A DNA stretch of 64,000 nt from a bacterium (GTDB taxonomy: Bacteria > Pseudomonadota > Gammaproteobacteria > Pseudomonadales > Moraxellaceae), in the NCBI GenBank assembly GCA_029945725.1, contig JAQSDB010000003.1:561842-625841 (forward strand), written 5' to 3'. The notes under the pieces were generated by a model. The model was not told the origin of the DNA, did no database searches, and was given only the letters and a program-made list of their open reading frames with translations. Made by a program: the position numbers and the translations under genes. Of this stretch, positions 1 to 8,753 are shown piece after piece. The number at the start of each line of letters is the position of its first letter. The stretch's first letter is position 1.

Positions 1-1
1 T

Positions 2-427
2 GAGCAACTGGTGGAGGTGCTGGAACGGGCCACCCGGGTCAATCGTGCCCAGCTCGATGCGGTCAAGCGTACCGGTGAAGACGTCAGGGAGAATGGTCGT
101 AGTCACATTACGGCCAAGACCCATCGCGGTATTGAGCTCATTCCGGTGGATGATGTGCGTTATTTTCTGGCTGACCAGAAATACGTCACGGTGCGCCACG
201 GCAAGGGTGAAGTGCTGATCGACGAGACCCTGAAGGATCTGGAAAACGAGTTTGGCTGCCGGTTTATCCGTATCCACCGCAATGCCCTGCTCGCCCTGCA
301 CTTCCTTGATGGCCTGGAGCTGGTGGCACCCGGCCAGTACCAGGTGCGCATCAAGGGGATAGAGGAACGTCTGGTGGTCAGTCGCCGGCACTTGCCGGAC
401 TTGCGCGAGACCATGCAGAAACTGTAA
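2..427 (+). CDS. algR: LytTR response regulator AlgR-like, C-terminal part (5' truncated by window)
   Basis: The reading frame is open from base 2, so the receiver domain lies upstream of the window. The visible 141 residues hold a complete LytTR DNA-binding domain: the HRGIELIPVDDVRYF strand, the YVTVRHGKGEVLIDETLKDLE segment (quoted in part), and the RIHRNALL / VVSRRHLP elements typical of AlgR, LytR and AgrA. Placement just upstream of hemC is the classical AlgR position in Pseudomonas and relatives, where AlgR controls alginate and type IV pilus genes with the FimS kinase. The assignment rests on domain type and synteny. The regulon in this organism is not visible. Confidence 0.85.
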   Translation, partial: EQLVEVLERATRVNRAQLDAVKRTGEDVRENGRSHITAKTHRGIELIPVDDVRYFLADQKYVTVRHGKGEVLIDETLKDLENEFGCRFIRIHRNALLALHFLDGLELVAPGQYQVRIKGIEERLVVSRRHLPDLRETMQKL

Positions 428-579
428 ACGGCCGCGACGGAGGGTATTCATCCGCGTTGCCTGCTGGATATTTGGGCAGAGGTTCCTTAAAGTCTGCCAT
501 CGGCCGCAGGGTTCACTCGTGTAGCGGCCCCGAAACAGCTGTCTGACGACAGCCGTCTTAAAACAACAAGGAGCCTTCC

Positions 580-891
580 ATGAAGCGCCTGCTCGCTGCC
601 ACTGCCCTGGCCATTGCTCTTTCCGGCTGCGCCACCGCCAATGCCCCCGTTAACGGTTTTCTTTATTCCCATGTCATCGGCCCGGTGGGCGTGACTGGTT
701 CGGCTGACAAGCCCACCAAGGTGGGGCGTGCCGTGGCCCGTTCGATTTTCGGCCTCTATGCCATGGGCGATGCCAGTATTGAAACGGCTGCCAAGAATGG
801 CGGCATCACCAAGATCCACCATATTGATCATGAAACCCAGATCATCCTGGGTGTGATTGCTGACTACACCACGATTGTGTACGGCAACTGA
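580..891 (+). CDS. TRL-like family lipoprotein
   Basis: This 103-residue protein starts with a short hydrophobic signal peptide ending in a lipobox (LSGC, Cys about residue 17), so it is a predicted lipoprotein. The mature part, with GPVGVTGS, KVGRAVARSIFGLYAMGDAS and a glycine-rich end (IILGVIADYTTIVYG), matches the small TRL (tRNA-associated locus) family, whose members are often annotated next to tRNA genes and have no established function. It has an AAGGAG ribosome-binding site and a stem-loop just after the stop, so it looks monocistronic. Family assignment is by recognition of the conserved pattern only. Confidence 0.75.
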   Translation: MKRLLAATALAIALSGCATANAPVNGFLYSHVIGPVGVTGSADKPTKVGRAVARSIFGLYAMGDASIETAAKNGGITKIHHIDHETQIILGVIADYTTIVYGN

Positions 892-909
892 TCGCTGCCA
901 TGCGTTGTC

Positions 910-934
910 AAAACGGGGCCACAAGGCCCCGTTT
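910..934. terminator. Stem-loop after the TRL-like gene
   Basis: A perfect 10-bp stem (AAACGGGGCC / GGCCCCGTTT) with an ACAA loop lies between the TRL gene and hemC. The A and T flanks make it usable in both directions, although the T tract is short. Confidence 0.65.
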
Positions 935-1015
935 GCACGTCTGCAGCATGGCTTTGCATTTTCCTGAGACGCGCATCCCGCTACACTGGCGGACTTTTCT
1001 GCTGCCGATATTCCC

Positions 1016-1939
1016 ATGAGCCTTCTTCGCATCGCCACCCGCAAATCTCCACTGGCTCTCTGGCAGGCCGAGTTCGTGCGCGCCGAACTTGAACGCCTGC
1101 ACGCAGGCCTCACCGTCGAGCTGGTTACCTTTACCACGCAGGGTGACAAGATCCTGGACACCCCGCTGGCGAAAATCGGTGGCAAGGGCCTGTTCGTGAA
1201 AGAGCTGGAAGTGGCGCTGCTGGATGGTCGAGCCGATATTGCCGTGCACTCCATGAAAGACGTGCCCATGGACTTTCCGGAGGGCCTCGGCCTGCTGGCG
1301 ATTGGCGAGCGCGAAGATCCGCGCGATGCCTTTGTCTCGAACCGGTTTGCCACCCTGAATGAATTACCGGCGGCGGCCGTGGTGGGAACGTCGAGCTTGC
1401 GTCGCCAGTGCCAGTTGCGTCATCGCCGCCCCGATCTGGTGATCAAGGATTTGCGCGGCAACGTGAATACCCGGCTCGCCAAACTTGATGCCGGTGATTA
1501 TGACGCGCTGATTCTTGCCAGCGCCGGTCTCAAGCGCCTTGGTTTCAATGAGCGCATTCGCAGTAATCTTGCGCCGGAAATGTCGCTGCCTGCCGTTGGC
1601 CAGGGCGCGCTGGGTATTGAGGCGCGACTGGGTGACACCCGTATCGCGGAACTGATCGCGCCGCTTGATCATGCCGACAGCTCTGCGCGTGTGCGCGCAG
1701 AGCGCGCGATGAATCGTCGCCTGCAAGGCGGTTGCCAGGTGCCGATTGCCGGGTTTGCCGAGTTGCACGGCGATGAGCTGTATTTGCGTGCGCTGGTGGG
1801 CAGCGTTGATGGTCGTGAAATTCTGGTGGATGAAATTCGCGGTAACCGCAACCAGGCAGAAGCGCTGGGCGAGCAGCTGGCCGAGCGGTTGCTTGCGGCA
1901 GGAGCCGGCCGGATTTTGCAGGCGGTTTACGGGCATTGA
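1016..1939 (+). CDS. hemC: Hydroxymethylbilane synthase (porphobilinogen deaminase)
   Basis: HemC joins four porphobilinogen molecules into the linear tetrapyrrole hydroxymethylbilane in haem synthesis. The 307 residues are full length for the family. The N-terminal [15 protein letters not shown], the VHSMKDVP motif, the [13 protein letters not shown] segment and [13 protein letters not shown] are all present. Cys240 in the last motif is the expected attachment point of the dipyrromethane cofactor. The gene heads a hemC-hemD-hemX-hemY run on the same strand and lies downstream of algR, as in pseudomonads. Confidence 0.98.
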   Translation: MSLLRIATRKSPLALWQAEFVRAELERLHAGLTVELVTFTTQGDKILDTPLAKIGGKGLFVKELEVALLDGRADIAVHSMKDVPMDFPEGLGLLAIGEREDPRDAFVSNRFATLNELPAAAVVGTSSLRRQCQLRHRRPDLVIKDLRGNVNTRLAKLDAGDYDALILASAGLKRLGFNERIRSNLAPEMSLPAVGQGALGIEARLGDTRIAELIAPLDHADSSARVRAERAMNRRLQGGCQVPIAGFAELHGDELYLRALVGSVDGREILVDEIRGNRNQAEALGEQLAERLLAAGAGRILQAVYGH

Positions 1940-1979
1940 GCTCGCGCGTCTGAATTCCCCCTGTGGGCCGAGAAAGCTT

Positions 1980-2717
1980 ATGGCACTTGCTGGCTTGCAC
2001 ATTCTTAATACCCGCCCTGCCCATCAGGCGCAGGAATTGACCGCTGCTTTGCGGGGCGCGGGTGCGCGGGTGACGGAGTTTCCGCTGCTGGTGATTGTGC
2101 CTCTGGCACTGTCCGCGCCGGATCAGCGCTTGCTGCTGGAGCTGGATCGTTTCGACGCCGTTTTTTTTGTCAGTACCAATGCGGCTCGCCTGGGCCTTGA
2201 TGCGGTAGCCGGTGTCTGGCCGCAATGGCCGCATCGTCTTCCGTGTTTTGCGGTCGGCGAGAGTACGGCGCGGGTATTGCGCGAGGCAGCGCTGGACGTG
2301 CATCTGCCCTTGCAGGCCGATAGTGAAGGCCTGCTGGCCATGCCGGAGCTGCAGGACGTGCAGGGAAAAAAGTTTCTGCTGTTTCGCGGCGTGGGCGGAC
2401 GCGAATGGTTGATTGAGCATTTGCGCGCGCGTGGCGCCCGCGTGGATGTGCTTGAGCTTTATCGCCGTGACTTGCCCGCGCTGGCGCTGACGCAATGGGA
2501 GAGCCTGCAGCCGAAGCCGGATGTGGTGGTGCTGACCAGTCCTGATGCCTTGCGGCACTGGCAGGCGGTGGCAGGCAGTGATGCACTGCAGCCGTTATGG
2601 CTGGTGGTGAGTTCGCGCATGCAGGCGCAGGCAGAAGCGGCAGGCGCACGAGTACTGTGTGCCGCAGGGGCTGATGTGGCGAGTGTGCTGGCTATCCTGT
2701 CCGCAGGCGCTGCCTGA
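1980..2717 (+). CDS. hemD: Uroporphyrinogen-III synthase
   Basis: HemD closes and inverts ring D of hydroxymethylbilane to give uroporphyrinogen III. I chose the ATG at 1980 (MALAGLHILNTRP) because the alignable family sequence starts with the ILNTRP strand; the longer ORF in the track runs back into hemC in another frame. The 245-residue product shows the two-lobed pattern with FFVSTNAAR in lobe one and VVVLTSPDALRHW in lobe two. It starts about 40 bp after hemC and precedes hemX. Confidence 0.95.
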   Translation: MALAGLHILNTRPAHQAQELTAALRGAGARVTEFPLLVIVPLALSAPDQRLLLELDRFDAVFFVSTNAARLGLDAVAGVWPQWPHRLPCFAVGESTARVLREAALDVHLPLQADSEGLLAMPELQDVQGKKFLLFRGVGGREWLIEHLRARGARVDVLELYRRDLPALALTQWESLQPKPDVVVLTSPDALRHWQAVAGSDALQPLWLVVSSRMQAQAEAAGARVLCAAGADVASVLAILSAGAA

Positions 2718-2855
2718 GGCGGCGCCGCATGAATTAAACGGAGCGGCCAGGCGGCTTGTTCTTGCCACACACACATTGATCATTGCGCCGTCATTCCATT
2801 ATGTTGGGCGCTGGCATCAGGGCTGTTTACGACGCGGCCAGAACAGGGATTTTTC

Positions 2856-3911
2856 ATGACACATCCAGATTCAAAAGCCGGCAGCACACGCATTCCGCTG
2901 GTGACAAGTCCGGCCATGCTCACGGTGCGTGCGCGTCCGTATCTGGCCTATCTCCTCGCCTTTCTCGCGCTGTGTCTGGCGGCGTATGTCTGGAAGGTCA
3001 CGAGCAACGATGCGCTGGTCTTGCGCAGCCAGCAGGAAAAGCTGCTGCAGATCGACACCCGTTTTGTGGAATTGCAGCGCCAGCAGCAGCGTCTCGTGGA
3101 TGACCTTGCGCTGAAGTCACGACAGCTCGATGACGTCAGTGCGAAGCTGGCGCGCTGGGATGACACGCTGAATGCGACGCAGCGCCGCGTCTGGCTGGTC
3201 AATGAATCCGATCATTACCTGCGTCTGGCACAGCAGCATTTGCAGCTCACGCGTGATGTTGCCGGTGCCCGGGCGCTGCTGGATGTGGCGGACCGTTTGC
3301 TCGCGGCGCATGGTGATAATCAGGTGTTGCCGCTGCGCACGGCCATTGCGAAAGACCGGCTTGCCCTGTCGGCGGCCATGGGCATGGATGTGCCGGGCCT
3401 TTATTTGCGTCTGGGGGCACTCAGTGAGCATGTCGGCGTTTTGCAGTTGCCGCAGCTCACCGGCAAGCCCTTGCTGCAGCCTGACGAAGTCGTGCCGGCA
3501 GTGCAGCCGACGGCACCCGGTCTCATGGATGTCGGCTGGGCAAAAATGCGCGCGCTGGTGACGGTGCGTCATTACGATGAACCGTTGCGTCCCTTGCTCA
3601 GTGAAGCCGATCGCGCGCTGGTGCGTGAGGCGCTGCGCCTTGATCTTGCCCAGGCGCAGCTGGCGCTTATGCGTGGCGAGCCCGTTGTTTACAAAGCCAG
3701 TTTGCTGACCGCAAAAAATCGTCTGGCGCGATATTTTCCGCTCCTGCCGAAAACCGAGTATGACAATTTGCTGAAGGAGCTGCTGGCACTGGCAGCGGTG
3801 GATATTCGCCCCGCCCTGCCGGATCTGGGTACCTCCATTCGTGCCCTTGATGCGCTCTCGGCCAGCCCCGCACGTACGCCTGTCGCGTTGCCGGCCAGGG
3901 AAAATCCATGA
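2856..3911 (+). CDS. hemX: HemX family inner-membrane protein
   Basis: This is a 351-residue HemX-family protein, sometimes annotated as uroporphyrinogen-III C-methyltransferase although the family has no SAM-binding domain. A single transmembrane helix around residues 27-46 (YLAYLLAFLALCLAAYVW) is followed by a coiled-coil rich in Gln, Leu and Arg (residues about 55-105) and then the characteristic NESDHYLRLAQQHLQLTRD motif. The stop overlaps the start of hemY by 4 bp, so the two are translationally coupled. The exact role in haem synthesis is not settled. Confidence 0.92.
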   Translation: MTHPDSKAGSTRIPLVTSPAMLTVRARPYLAYLLAFLALCLAAYVWKVTSNDALVLRSQQEKLLQIDTRFVELQRQQQRLVDDLALKSRQLDDVSAKLARWDDTLNATQRRVWLVNESDHYLRLAQQHLQLTRDVAGARALLDVADRLLAAHGDNQVLPLRTAIAKDRLALSAAMGMDVPGLYLRLGALSEHVGVLQLPQLTGKPLLQPDEVVPAVQPTAPGLMDVGWAKMRALVTVRHYDEPLRPLLSEADRALVREALRLDLAQAQLALMRGEPVVYKASLLTAKNRLARYFPLLPKTEYDNLLKELLALAAVDIRPALPDLGTSIRALDALSASPARTPVALPARENP

Positions 3912-5122
3912 AGCGCGGTCTCTTGCTGATACTGGTGCTGCTCAGCCTGGGTGCTGCACTCGGCCTGTGGTTGCTGCGTGATCCGGGCTATCTGCTGGTG
4001 AGCTGGCATCGCACGGCCGTGGAAATGAGCCTGTGGGCTGCCGGCCTGTTCTGGTTTTGCAGTTTGCTGGCCGCTGTTGCCTTTATCGAGTTGCTGAGCG
4101 CTTTGCTGGGGTTCAATAACTGGTGGGCACGCTGGACGCGCAGCCGCGATACCGGGCGCAGCCTGCGCAGTTTTCATGAGGGCAGCGTCAGCCTTGAACA
4201 GGGCGACTGGAAGCGCGCAGAGCGCCTGCTGTTTACCGCCGCCCGCCTTTCTCCCGAGCCGTTGCCGGCCTATCTTGCGGCGGCCAGTGCGGCTGCCCGC
4301 GGGCAGGCTTTTGATCGTGCCGAGCAGTATCTGGTGCTGGCGGAAGAGCGCGGAAACCGCCTGGCGGTTGGCCTGGCGCGTGCGCGCCTGCTGCTGAACG
4401 CCGGCCGCTGGGAGCAGGCGGCGATTTTGCTGGCGCGTCTGCAGGATAAATACCGTCGTGAGGACAGCGTTCTCATGCTGCGCGTGGAGGTATTAACCCG
4501 CCTACAGAAATGGGGTGAGCTGTCCGAGCTGCTGCCCCTGCTGCAAAAGCGCACGCCGGCCGATGACCTTCACTTCGGGGCGCTCGAAAAGCGCGCCTGT
4601 CGCGAGGTGCTGGGCTGGATCGCCGCTACGGCCGGCCGTGTTGATCGCAGCCATACCATCAGGAAGCTGCGCACCTACTGGGAGGCCTTGCCCCGGCGCT
4701 TGCGTGCCGATGAAGAGCTGATTGCGGCTTATGCCAATGAGCTGCTCCGGACGGGGGGCGACGATGTGGCCGAAGGACTTCTTGCGGATGCCCTGACCCG
4801 GCAATGGAGCAATGCCGGTATCGACGCCTACGGGCGGACCCGCAGCACGCGACCCGACCAGGCCCTGCAGCGTGCCGAAGGCTGGGAGGCGGCGCATCCG
4901 CACAATCCGGCACTGATGCTGGCGCTGGGCCGGCTCAGTCTGCAGAACCGGCGCTGGCAGGAAGCCCGGCGTTATTTTGAGGCATCGCTGACCTTGCGCA
5001 AATCGCCGGAGGCTTATGCCGAGCTGATTCGTTTGCTGACCCGGCTCAATGACAAGGAGGCCAGCCAGTATCTTGTGGAGAGCCTGGGCGAGACCAAACT
5101 GCCCGATCTGCCGCTGCCCTGA
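3908..5122 (+). CDS. hemY: HemY family inner-membrane TPR protein
   Basis: The protein has 404 residues. Two N-terminal hydrophobic segments (about residues 5-24 and 39-63) are separated by the HemY hallmark DPGYLLVSW. A series of TPR-like helical repeats fills the rest, for example SLEQGDWKRAERLLFTAARL (first repeat). This is the gammaproteobacterial HemY of the hemCDXY cluster and should not be confused with the protoporphyrinogen oxidase HemY of Bacillus. The ATG overlaps the hemX stop. The end of the gene sits inside a 21-bp imperfect tandem repeat that duplicates the codons for PDLPLP and the stop. Confidence 0.93.
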   Translation: MKRGLLLILVLLSLGAALGLWLLRDPGYLLVSWHRTAVEMSLWAAGLFWFCSLLAAVAFIELLSALLGFNNWWARWTRSRDTGRSLRSFHEGSVSLEQGDWKRAERLLFTAARLSPEPLPAYLAAASAAARGQAFDRAEQYLVLAEERGNRLAVGLARARLLLNAGRWEQAAILLARLQDKYRREDSVLMLRVEVLTRLQKWGELSELLPLLQKRTPADDLHFGALEKRACREVLGWIAATAGRVDRSHTIRKLRTYWEALPRRLRADEELIAAYANELLRTGGDDVAEGLLADALTRQWSNAGIDAYGRTRSTRPDQALQRAEGWEAAHPHNPALMLALGRLSLQNRRWQEARRYFEASLTLRKSPEAYAELIRLLTRLNDKEASQYLVESLGETKLPDLPLP

Positions 5123-5252
5123 CCCGATCTGTCTCTGCCCTGAGTTGGTGGCTGTCCTGACCGGCGGCCCGGCAAAGCAGCTTGTGGCTGCTAGGCTGCT
5201 GTCGTGGTCATAAAAAAAATCATAAGAAGAGCCCAGCAAGGAGCCCAGGTCC

Positions 5253-5483
5253 ATGAGCGAGAATCCCGCCCGCCCCTATGCCGTCGAGGTGGAGCCTGGC
5301 CAGACTTACTGGTGGTGCCGCTGTGGCCGCAGCCAGTCCCAGCCTTTCTGTGACGGCTCACACAAGGGGACGGCATTCACCCCGGAAAAATACCAGACCC
5401 CCGCTACCCGCATTGTCTGGTTTTGCGGCTGCAAGCAATCCCGTACGGCTCCCCTCTGCGATGGCAGTCACAAGAAGCTTTAG
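5253..5483 (+). CDS. CDGSH-type iron-sulfur protein with two CDGSH motifs
   Basis: This small 76-residue protein carries two CDGSH iron-sulfur motifs, CRCGRSQSQPFCDGSHKG and CGCKQSRTAPLCDGSHKK, each with the three Cys and one His that hold a 2Fe-2S cluster. There is no transmembrane helix, unlike mitoNEET, so the protein should be cytosolic. The start has an upstream AGGAG (AAGGAGCCCAGGTCC before the ATG). Bacterial members of this tandem class have been linked to iron, redox and ROS handling. The specific role here is unknown. Confidence 0.92.
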   Translation: MSENPARPYAVEVEPGQTYWWCRCGRSQSQPFCDGSHKGTAFTPEKYQTPATRIVWFCGCKQSRTAPLCDGSHKKL

Positions 5484-5588
5484 TGCTCCCCGTTGGCCAT
5501 CTTCGGCTTTCCCTTCCGCATTTTTTCCACGGAGACGACGGCGTGGTTTCTGATCCGTGATTTTTCTGCCTTCAAGATGCGTTTTGCC

Positions 5589-5617
5589 TTGACGATCAGG
5601 AGGGCCATGGGTTTAAT
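5589..5617 (+). promoter_or_regulatory. Sigma-70 promoter for tRNA-Phe
   Basis: TTGACG at 5589-5594 and TTTAAT at 5612-5617 are separated by exactly 17 bp and lie 12 bp upstream of the tRNA. I infer that the tRNA is transcribed from its own promoter. Confidence 0.65.
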
Positions 5618-5629
5618 ACGCGCCTTCTT

Positions 5630-5705
5630 GGCCCGGTAGCTCAGTCGGTAGAGCAGCGGATTGAAAATCCGCGTGTCGCCAGTTCGATTCTGGCCTGGGC
5701 CACCA
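5630..5705 (+). tRNA. tRNA-Phe (GAA)
   Basis: The 76-nt cloverleaf has a GGCCCGG / CTGGGCC acceptor stem (one G-T pair), an anticodon stem GCGGA / TCCGC around TTGAAAA giving anticodon GAA, the T arm GCCAG-TTCGATT-CTGGC, and an encoded CCA end. It stands alone with its own promoter and terminator. Confidence 0.97.
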
Positions 5706-5717
5706 CGCATTCTGTAC

Positions 5718-5750
5718 AAAAAAACGCCAGCATCCCCTGCTGGCGTTTTT
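5718..5750 (+). terminator. Rho-independent terminator of tRNA-Phe
   Basis: The stem AAAAACGCCAGCA / TGCTGGCGTTTTT with a short TCCCC loop ends in a T tract, directly after the tRNA. Confidence 0.9.
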
Positions 5751-5945
5751 GTTTGCGGGATTTGCCGGTCCCGCTTCCCCTCGTGTGCGATCGGCACGAC
5801 ATTGCTGCTGTGATACGCATCCGGTCTTTGTGCCGGGGCTGTCACAGAATGCAGAAAGATGACAAAAACCGTCACTCCTTCACATTTTCTTCTGCTTCCT
5901 GCGCCCTAGTGTTGGCCTCCACTCGCTATTTCCGGGGTCAGTCTC

Positions 5946-6371
5946 ATGTCAGCTTCACGCACACTCATGGCTTCGCTGGGTCTTTGCAGTCTGCTCGCCG
6001 CTTGCGGTAGCGAGCAGGTATCCGCACCTGTGCCGATGGCGATCAAGGCGGCGCCGGTCATCAGGGATGGCAGCCTGATGGTGCCGGGGCGGCCACAGCT
6101 TGAGCGCTTGCCGGCTGCCGCAGTAACGGGCTCGGTGCAGCCGGTGCGCTGGAACATGTGGTGGGGCGAGAATGGCCAGCACTGGGCCGTGTACGTGAAT
6201 GGCGTTGAGGCAGGCTCCGGCGAGCTGCCATCTGCTTCTCCCAAGGCCCAGCAGGCCGGCATCGACGTGCCCATGAGCACGCCAGGCGCCAAGGAAATAA
6301 AGGTGGTGCTGTGCAACGATCATGGCTGCTCGGAGAGCGAGCCCGCCACGGTGGAAGTGGGTGCCGCCTGA
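5946..6371 (+). CDS. Lipoprotein with a single ChiA N-terminal-like beta-sandwich domain
   Basis: This 141-residue predicted lipoprotein has signal peptide MSASRTLMASLGLCSLLAAC, with the lipid-anchored Cys at the end of LLAAC. The mature part contains VRWNMWWGENG, YVNGVEAGSG and KVVLCNDHGCSESEPATVEV. These resemble the N-terminal Fn3/PKD-type domain of Serratia-type chitinase A (SWNLWNGDTG, LLNGKEAWSG, QVALCNADGC). No catalytic domain follows, so the domain stands alone on a lipid anchor. Carbohydrate binding is an inference from this resemblance. The adjacent genes give no pathway context. Confidence 0.7.
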   Translation: MSASRTLMASLGLCSLLAACGSEQVSAPVPMAIKAAPVIRDGSLMVPGRPQLERLPAAAVTGSVQPVRWNMWWGENGQHWAVYVNGVEAGSGELPSASPKAQQAGIDVPMSTPGAKEIKVVLCNDHGCSESEPATVEVGAA

Positions 6372-6472
6372 GCGTGGCTTCGGTTCAGAAAAGCGGGAGC
6401 GGCAGCGTATGGGTGGCGATACCCGCCAGATAATAATCCCGCAACGCCACTGCCTGGGTTTTACAGGAGTGC

Positions 6473-7000
6473 TCAGGACTTTCTTTCGTAGATGACAAAG
6501 CTGTAGTCGAGTTGCGCCGGTTCGTAGTGGTATTGCTCGCGGCCGGCTTCCTGCCATTCGTTTTTATTCCAGGCCGGAAAAAAAGCATCGCCGGCAACGG
6601 TTTTTTTGACTTCCGTGAGATACAGGCGCTGTACCCGCGGCAGCGCCTCTGCATAAATCTGCGCGCCACCGATAATCACGATTTCTTCATTGCCGGCAAT
6701 ATGCGCCACGCTCTCGGCAACGCTCAGGGCCTCATCCAGCGAGTACACCACCCGCACGCCTTCAGGCGCGTGAAATTCACGATTGCGCGTGATCACGATA
6801 TTGGTGCGGTTGGGCAGCGGCCGACCCAGCGATTCAAACGTGCTGCGCCCCATGATGACCGGCTTTCCCGAGGTCACAGCCTTGAAGTATTTGAGATCTT
6901 CCGGCAAATACCAGGGCAGCTTGTTGTTGATGCCTATGCAGCCGTTTTCGGCAATGGCGGCAATCAGGGCAAGGCGCGGCTTGTTTTCTTCGGTTTTCAT
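6473..7000 (-). CDS. folA: Dihydrofolate reductase
   Basis: FolA reduces dihydrofolate to tetrahydrofolate with NADPH, regenerating the cofactor consumed by thymidylate synthase. I chose the ATG at 7000 (MKTEENKPRLALIAAI), giving 175 residues; the TTG at 7015, overlapping the thyA stop, is an alternative. The motifs IGINNKLPWYLPEDLKYFK (with the catalytic acid), PVIMGRSTFESLGRPLP and the EEIVIIGGAQIY strand are clear. It is the last gene of an lgt-thyA-folA unit. Confidence 0.97.
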   Translation of the reverse strand: MKTEENKPRLALIAAIAENGCIGINNKLPWYLPEDLKYFKAVTSGKPVIMGRSTFESLGRPLPNRTNIVITRNREFHAPEGVRVVYSLDEALSVAESVAHIAGNEEIVIIGGAQIYAEALPRVQRLYLTEVKKTVAGDAFFPAWNKNEWQEAGREQYHYEPAQLDYSFVIYERKS

Positions 7001-7011
7001 TTTTGTCCGGA

Positions 7012-7806
7012 TCAAACGGCGACGGGCGCTTTTATGTGGGCATGGCTTTCATAGCCTTCCAGCGTGAAGTCCTCGAACTTGAAATCGAAAATATTCTTCA
7101 CAGCGGGATTGATGCGCATGATGCCGGGTTTGAGCGGTTCGCGGCTGAGTTGCAGATCCGCCTGTTCCAGATGATTGCTGTACAGGTGGCAGTCACCACC
7201 GGTCCAGATGAAGTCACCGGGTTCAAGATTGCAGACCTGGGCCACCATCAGGGTGAGCAGGGCGTAGCTGGCAATATTGAAGGGCACGCCGAGAAAGATG
7301 TCGGCGCTGCGCTGGTAAAGCTGACAGGAGAGTTTTCCGTCGGCCACATAGAACTGGAAAAACGCGTGGCAGGGGGGCAGCGCCATGTTTTCTATTTCGC
7401 CGACGTTCCAGGCGGAAACGATGAGGCGGCGCGAGTCCGGATTGGTCCGGATCTGTTCAATGACCTGCGTGATCTGGTCGATATGGCGGCCATCGGCCGT
7501 GGGCCAGGAGCGCCACTGGGAGCCGTAAACCGGGCCGAGATTGCCATTCTCGTCGGCCCACTCGTCCCAGATGGAAACCCCGTTTTCCTTGAGGTAACGG
7601 ATGTTGGTGTCGCCCTGCAGAAACCAGAGCAGCTCGTGAATAATGGATTTCAGGTGCAGCTTCTTGGTGGTGACGGCAGGAAAACCTTCTGCCAGATTGA
7701 AGCGCATCTGGTAGCCGAATACCGAGCAGGTGCCGGTGCCGGTGCGGTCGGTTTTAAAGGTGCCGTGCTCACGCACATGACGCATGAAGTCGAGATAGGC
7801 TTTCAT
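7012..7806 (-). CDS. thyA: Thymidylate synthase
   Basis: ThyA methylates dUMP to dTMP using methylene-tetrahydrofolate and releases dihydrofolate for FolA. The 264 residues are the normal length for the bacterial enzyme. The catalytic cysteine lies in [12 protein letters not shown], with [12 protein letters not shown] near the N terminus and the [20 protein letters not shown] substrate-binding block. The ATG overlaps the lgt stop (ATGA), so translation is coupled with lgt upstream and folA downstream. Confidence 0.98.
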   Translation of the reverse strand: MKAYLDFMRHVREHGTFKTDRTGTGTCSVFGYQMRFNLAEGFPAVTTKKLHLKSIIHELLWFLQGDTNIRYLKENGVSIWDEWADENGNLGPVYGSQWRSWPTADGRHIDQITQVIEQIRTNPDSRRLIVSAWNVGEIENMALPPCHAFFQFYVADGKLSCQLYQRSADIFLGVPFNIASYALLTLMVAQVCNLEPGDFIWTGGDCHLYSNHLEQADLQLSREPLKPGIMRINPAVKNIFDFKFEDFTLEGYESHAHIKAPVAV

Positions 7807-8612
7807 CAGGCGCGAGCTCCCAGCCGGGCATTACGATAGGCCAGCAGCATCAGGATCAGCCCGCCGAGAATCATCGGGGTCGTGAGGATCTGGCCCATGG
7901 TCATCCAGTCAAACAGGATAAAGCCCTTGTCGGCATCGGGCTGGCGGAAAAATTCGACAATAAAGCGCGAGAAGCCATAGCCGATCAGGAAGAGGCTGGA
8001 AACAGCCATGCGCGGGCGTGGTTTGCTGGAGAACCACCAGAGCAATACAAACAGCATCAGACCTTCGAGCGCCGCTTCATAAAGCTGTGAGGGGTGGCGA
8101 CCGAGCATGTCCACATGCGGGAAAATCATGGCCAGCGGGTAATGCTGGTCGATCACGGGGCGGCCCCACAACTCGCCACCGATGAAGTTGCCGAGGCGGC
8201 CGAAAAAAATACCGGGCGGCACCAGCGGCGCGACAAAATCCATCACATCAAACCAGTTCTTTTGATACTGCCGCGCAAAAATGATCATGGCGACGATCAC
8301 GCCAAGCAGGCCGCCGTGAAAACTCATGCCGCCTTCCCAGACGCGCAGCGCCCAGAGCGGATCGTTGAGGAAGCGTGGCAGGCCGTAAAAAAACACATAG
8401 CCGAGACGGCCGCCGATAATGACGCCAAGGGCCACATAGAACACCATGTCCGAGACCATGTCGGGTGTCCACGTGCTGCCGGTGCGGCGGCAGCGCCAGA
8501 GTGCAAGGGCGTAGCCGGCACCAAAGCCGCACAGGTACATGAGGCCGTACCAGTGAATGCTGAGCGGGCCGACATGAAGGGCGACGGGGTCTATATGGGG
8601 ATAAACTAGCAC
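7806..8612 (-). CDS. lgt: Prolipoprotein diacylglyceryl transferase
   Basis: Lgt transfers diacylglycerol from phosphatidylglycerol to the lipobox cysteine of prolipoproteins in the inner membrane. I chose the GTG at 8612 because AAGGA lies 9-10 bp upstream and the family alignment starts at [23 protein letters not shown]; the 538-residue track ORF extends into antisense sequence. The 268-residue product has about seven hydrophobic helices and the Lgt signature [15 protein letters not shown], plus HPSQLYEA. It begins the lgt-thyA-folA unit. Confidence 0.96.
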   Translation of the reverse strand: MLVYPHIDPVALHVGPLSIHWYGLMYLCGFGAGYALALWRCRRTGSTWTPDMVSDMVFYVALGVIIGGRLGYVFFYGLPRFLNDPLWALRVWEGGMSFHGGLLGVIVAMIIFARQYQKNWFDVMDFVAPLVPPGIFFGRLGNFIGGELWGRPVIDQHYPLAMIFPHVDMLGRHPSQLYEAALEGLMLFVLLWWFSSKPRPRMAVSSLFLIGYGFSRFIVEFFRQPDADKGFILFDWMTMGQILTTPMILGGLILMLLAYRNARLGARA

Positions 8613-8753
8613 GGGACTTTTTTCCTTATGGCTCGTGTGTGCCAGTGGCAATGGCGACAAGTCGCGCATTCTCCCATGGCCTGCCGTCCGGATGAACCGC
8701 CCTTTTCGTAAACCTGATCCGTTGTGACGGATTCCTGAAGGCAGAAACCTTGT

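Noticed and set aside
487-1353. 288-residue minus-strand ORF
   Set aside because: It is a shadow of the TRL-like gene and hemC; its translation has no domain and low-complexity Ser/Arg runs.
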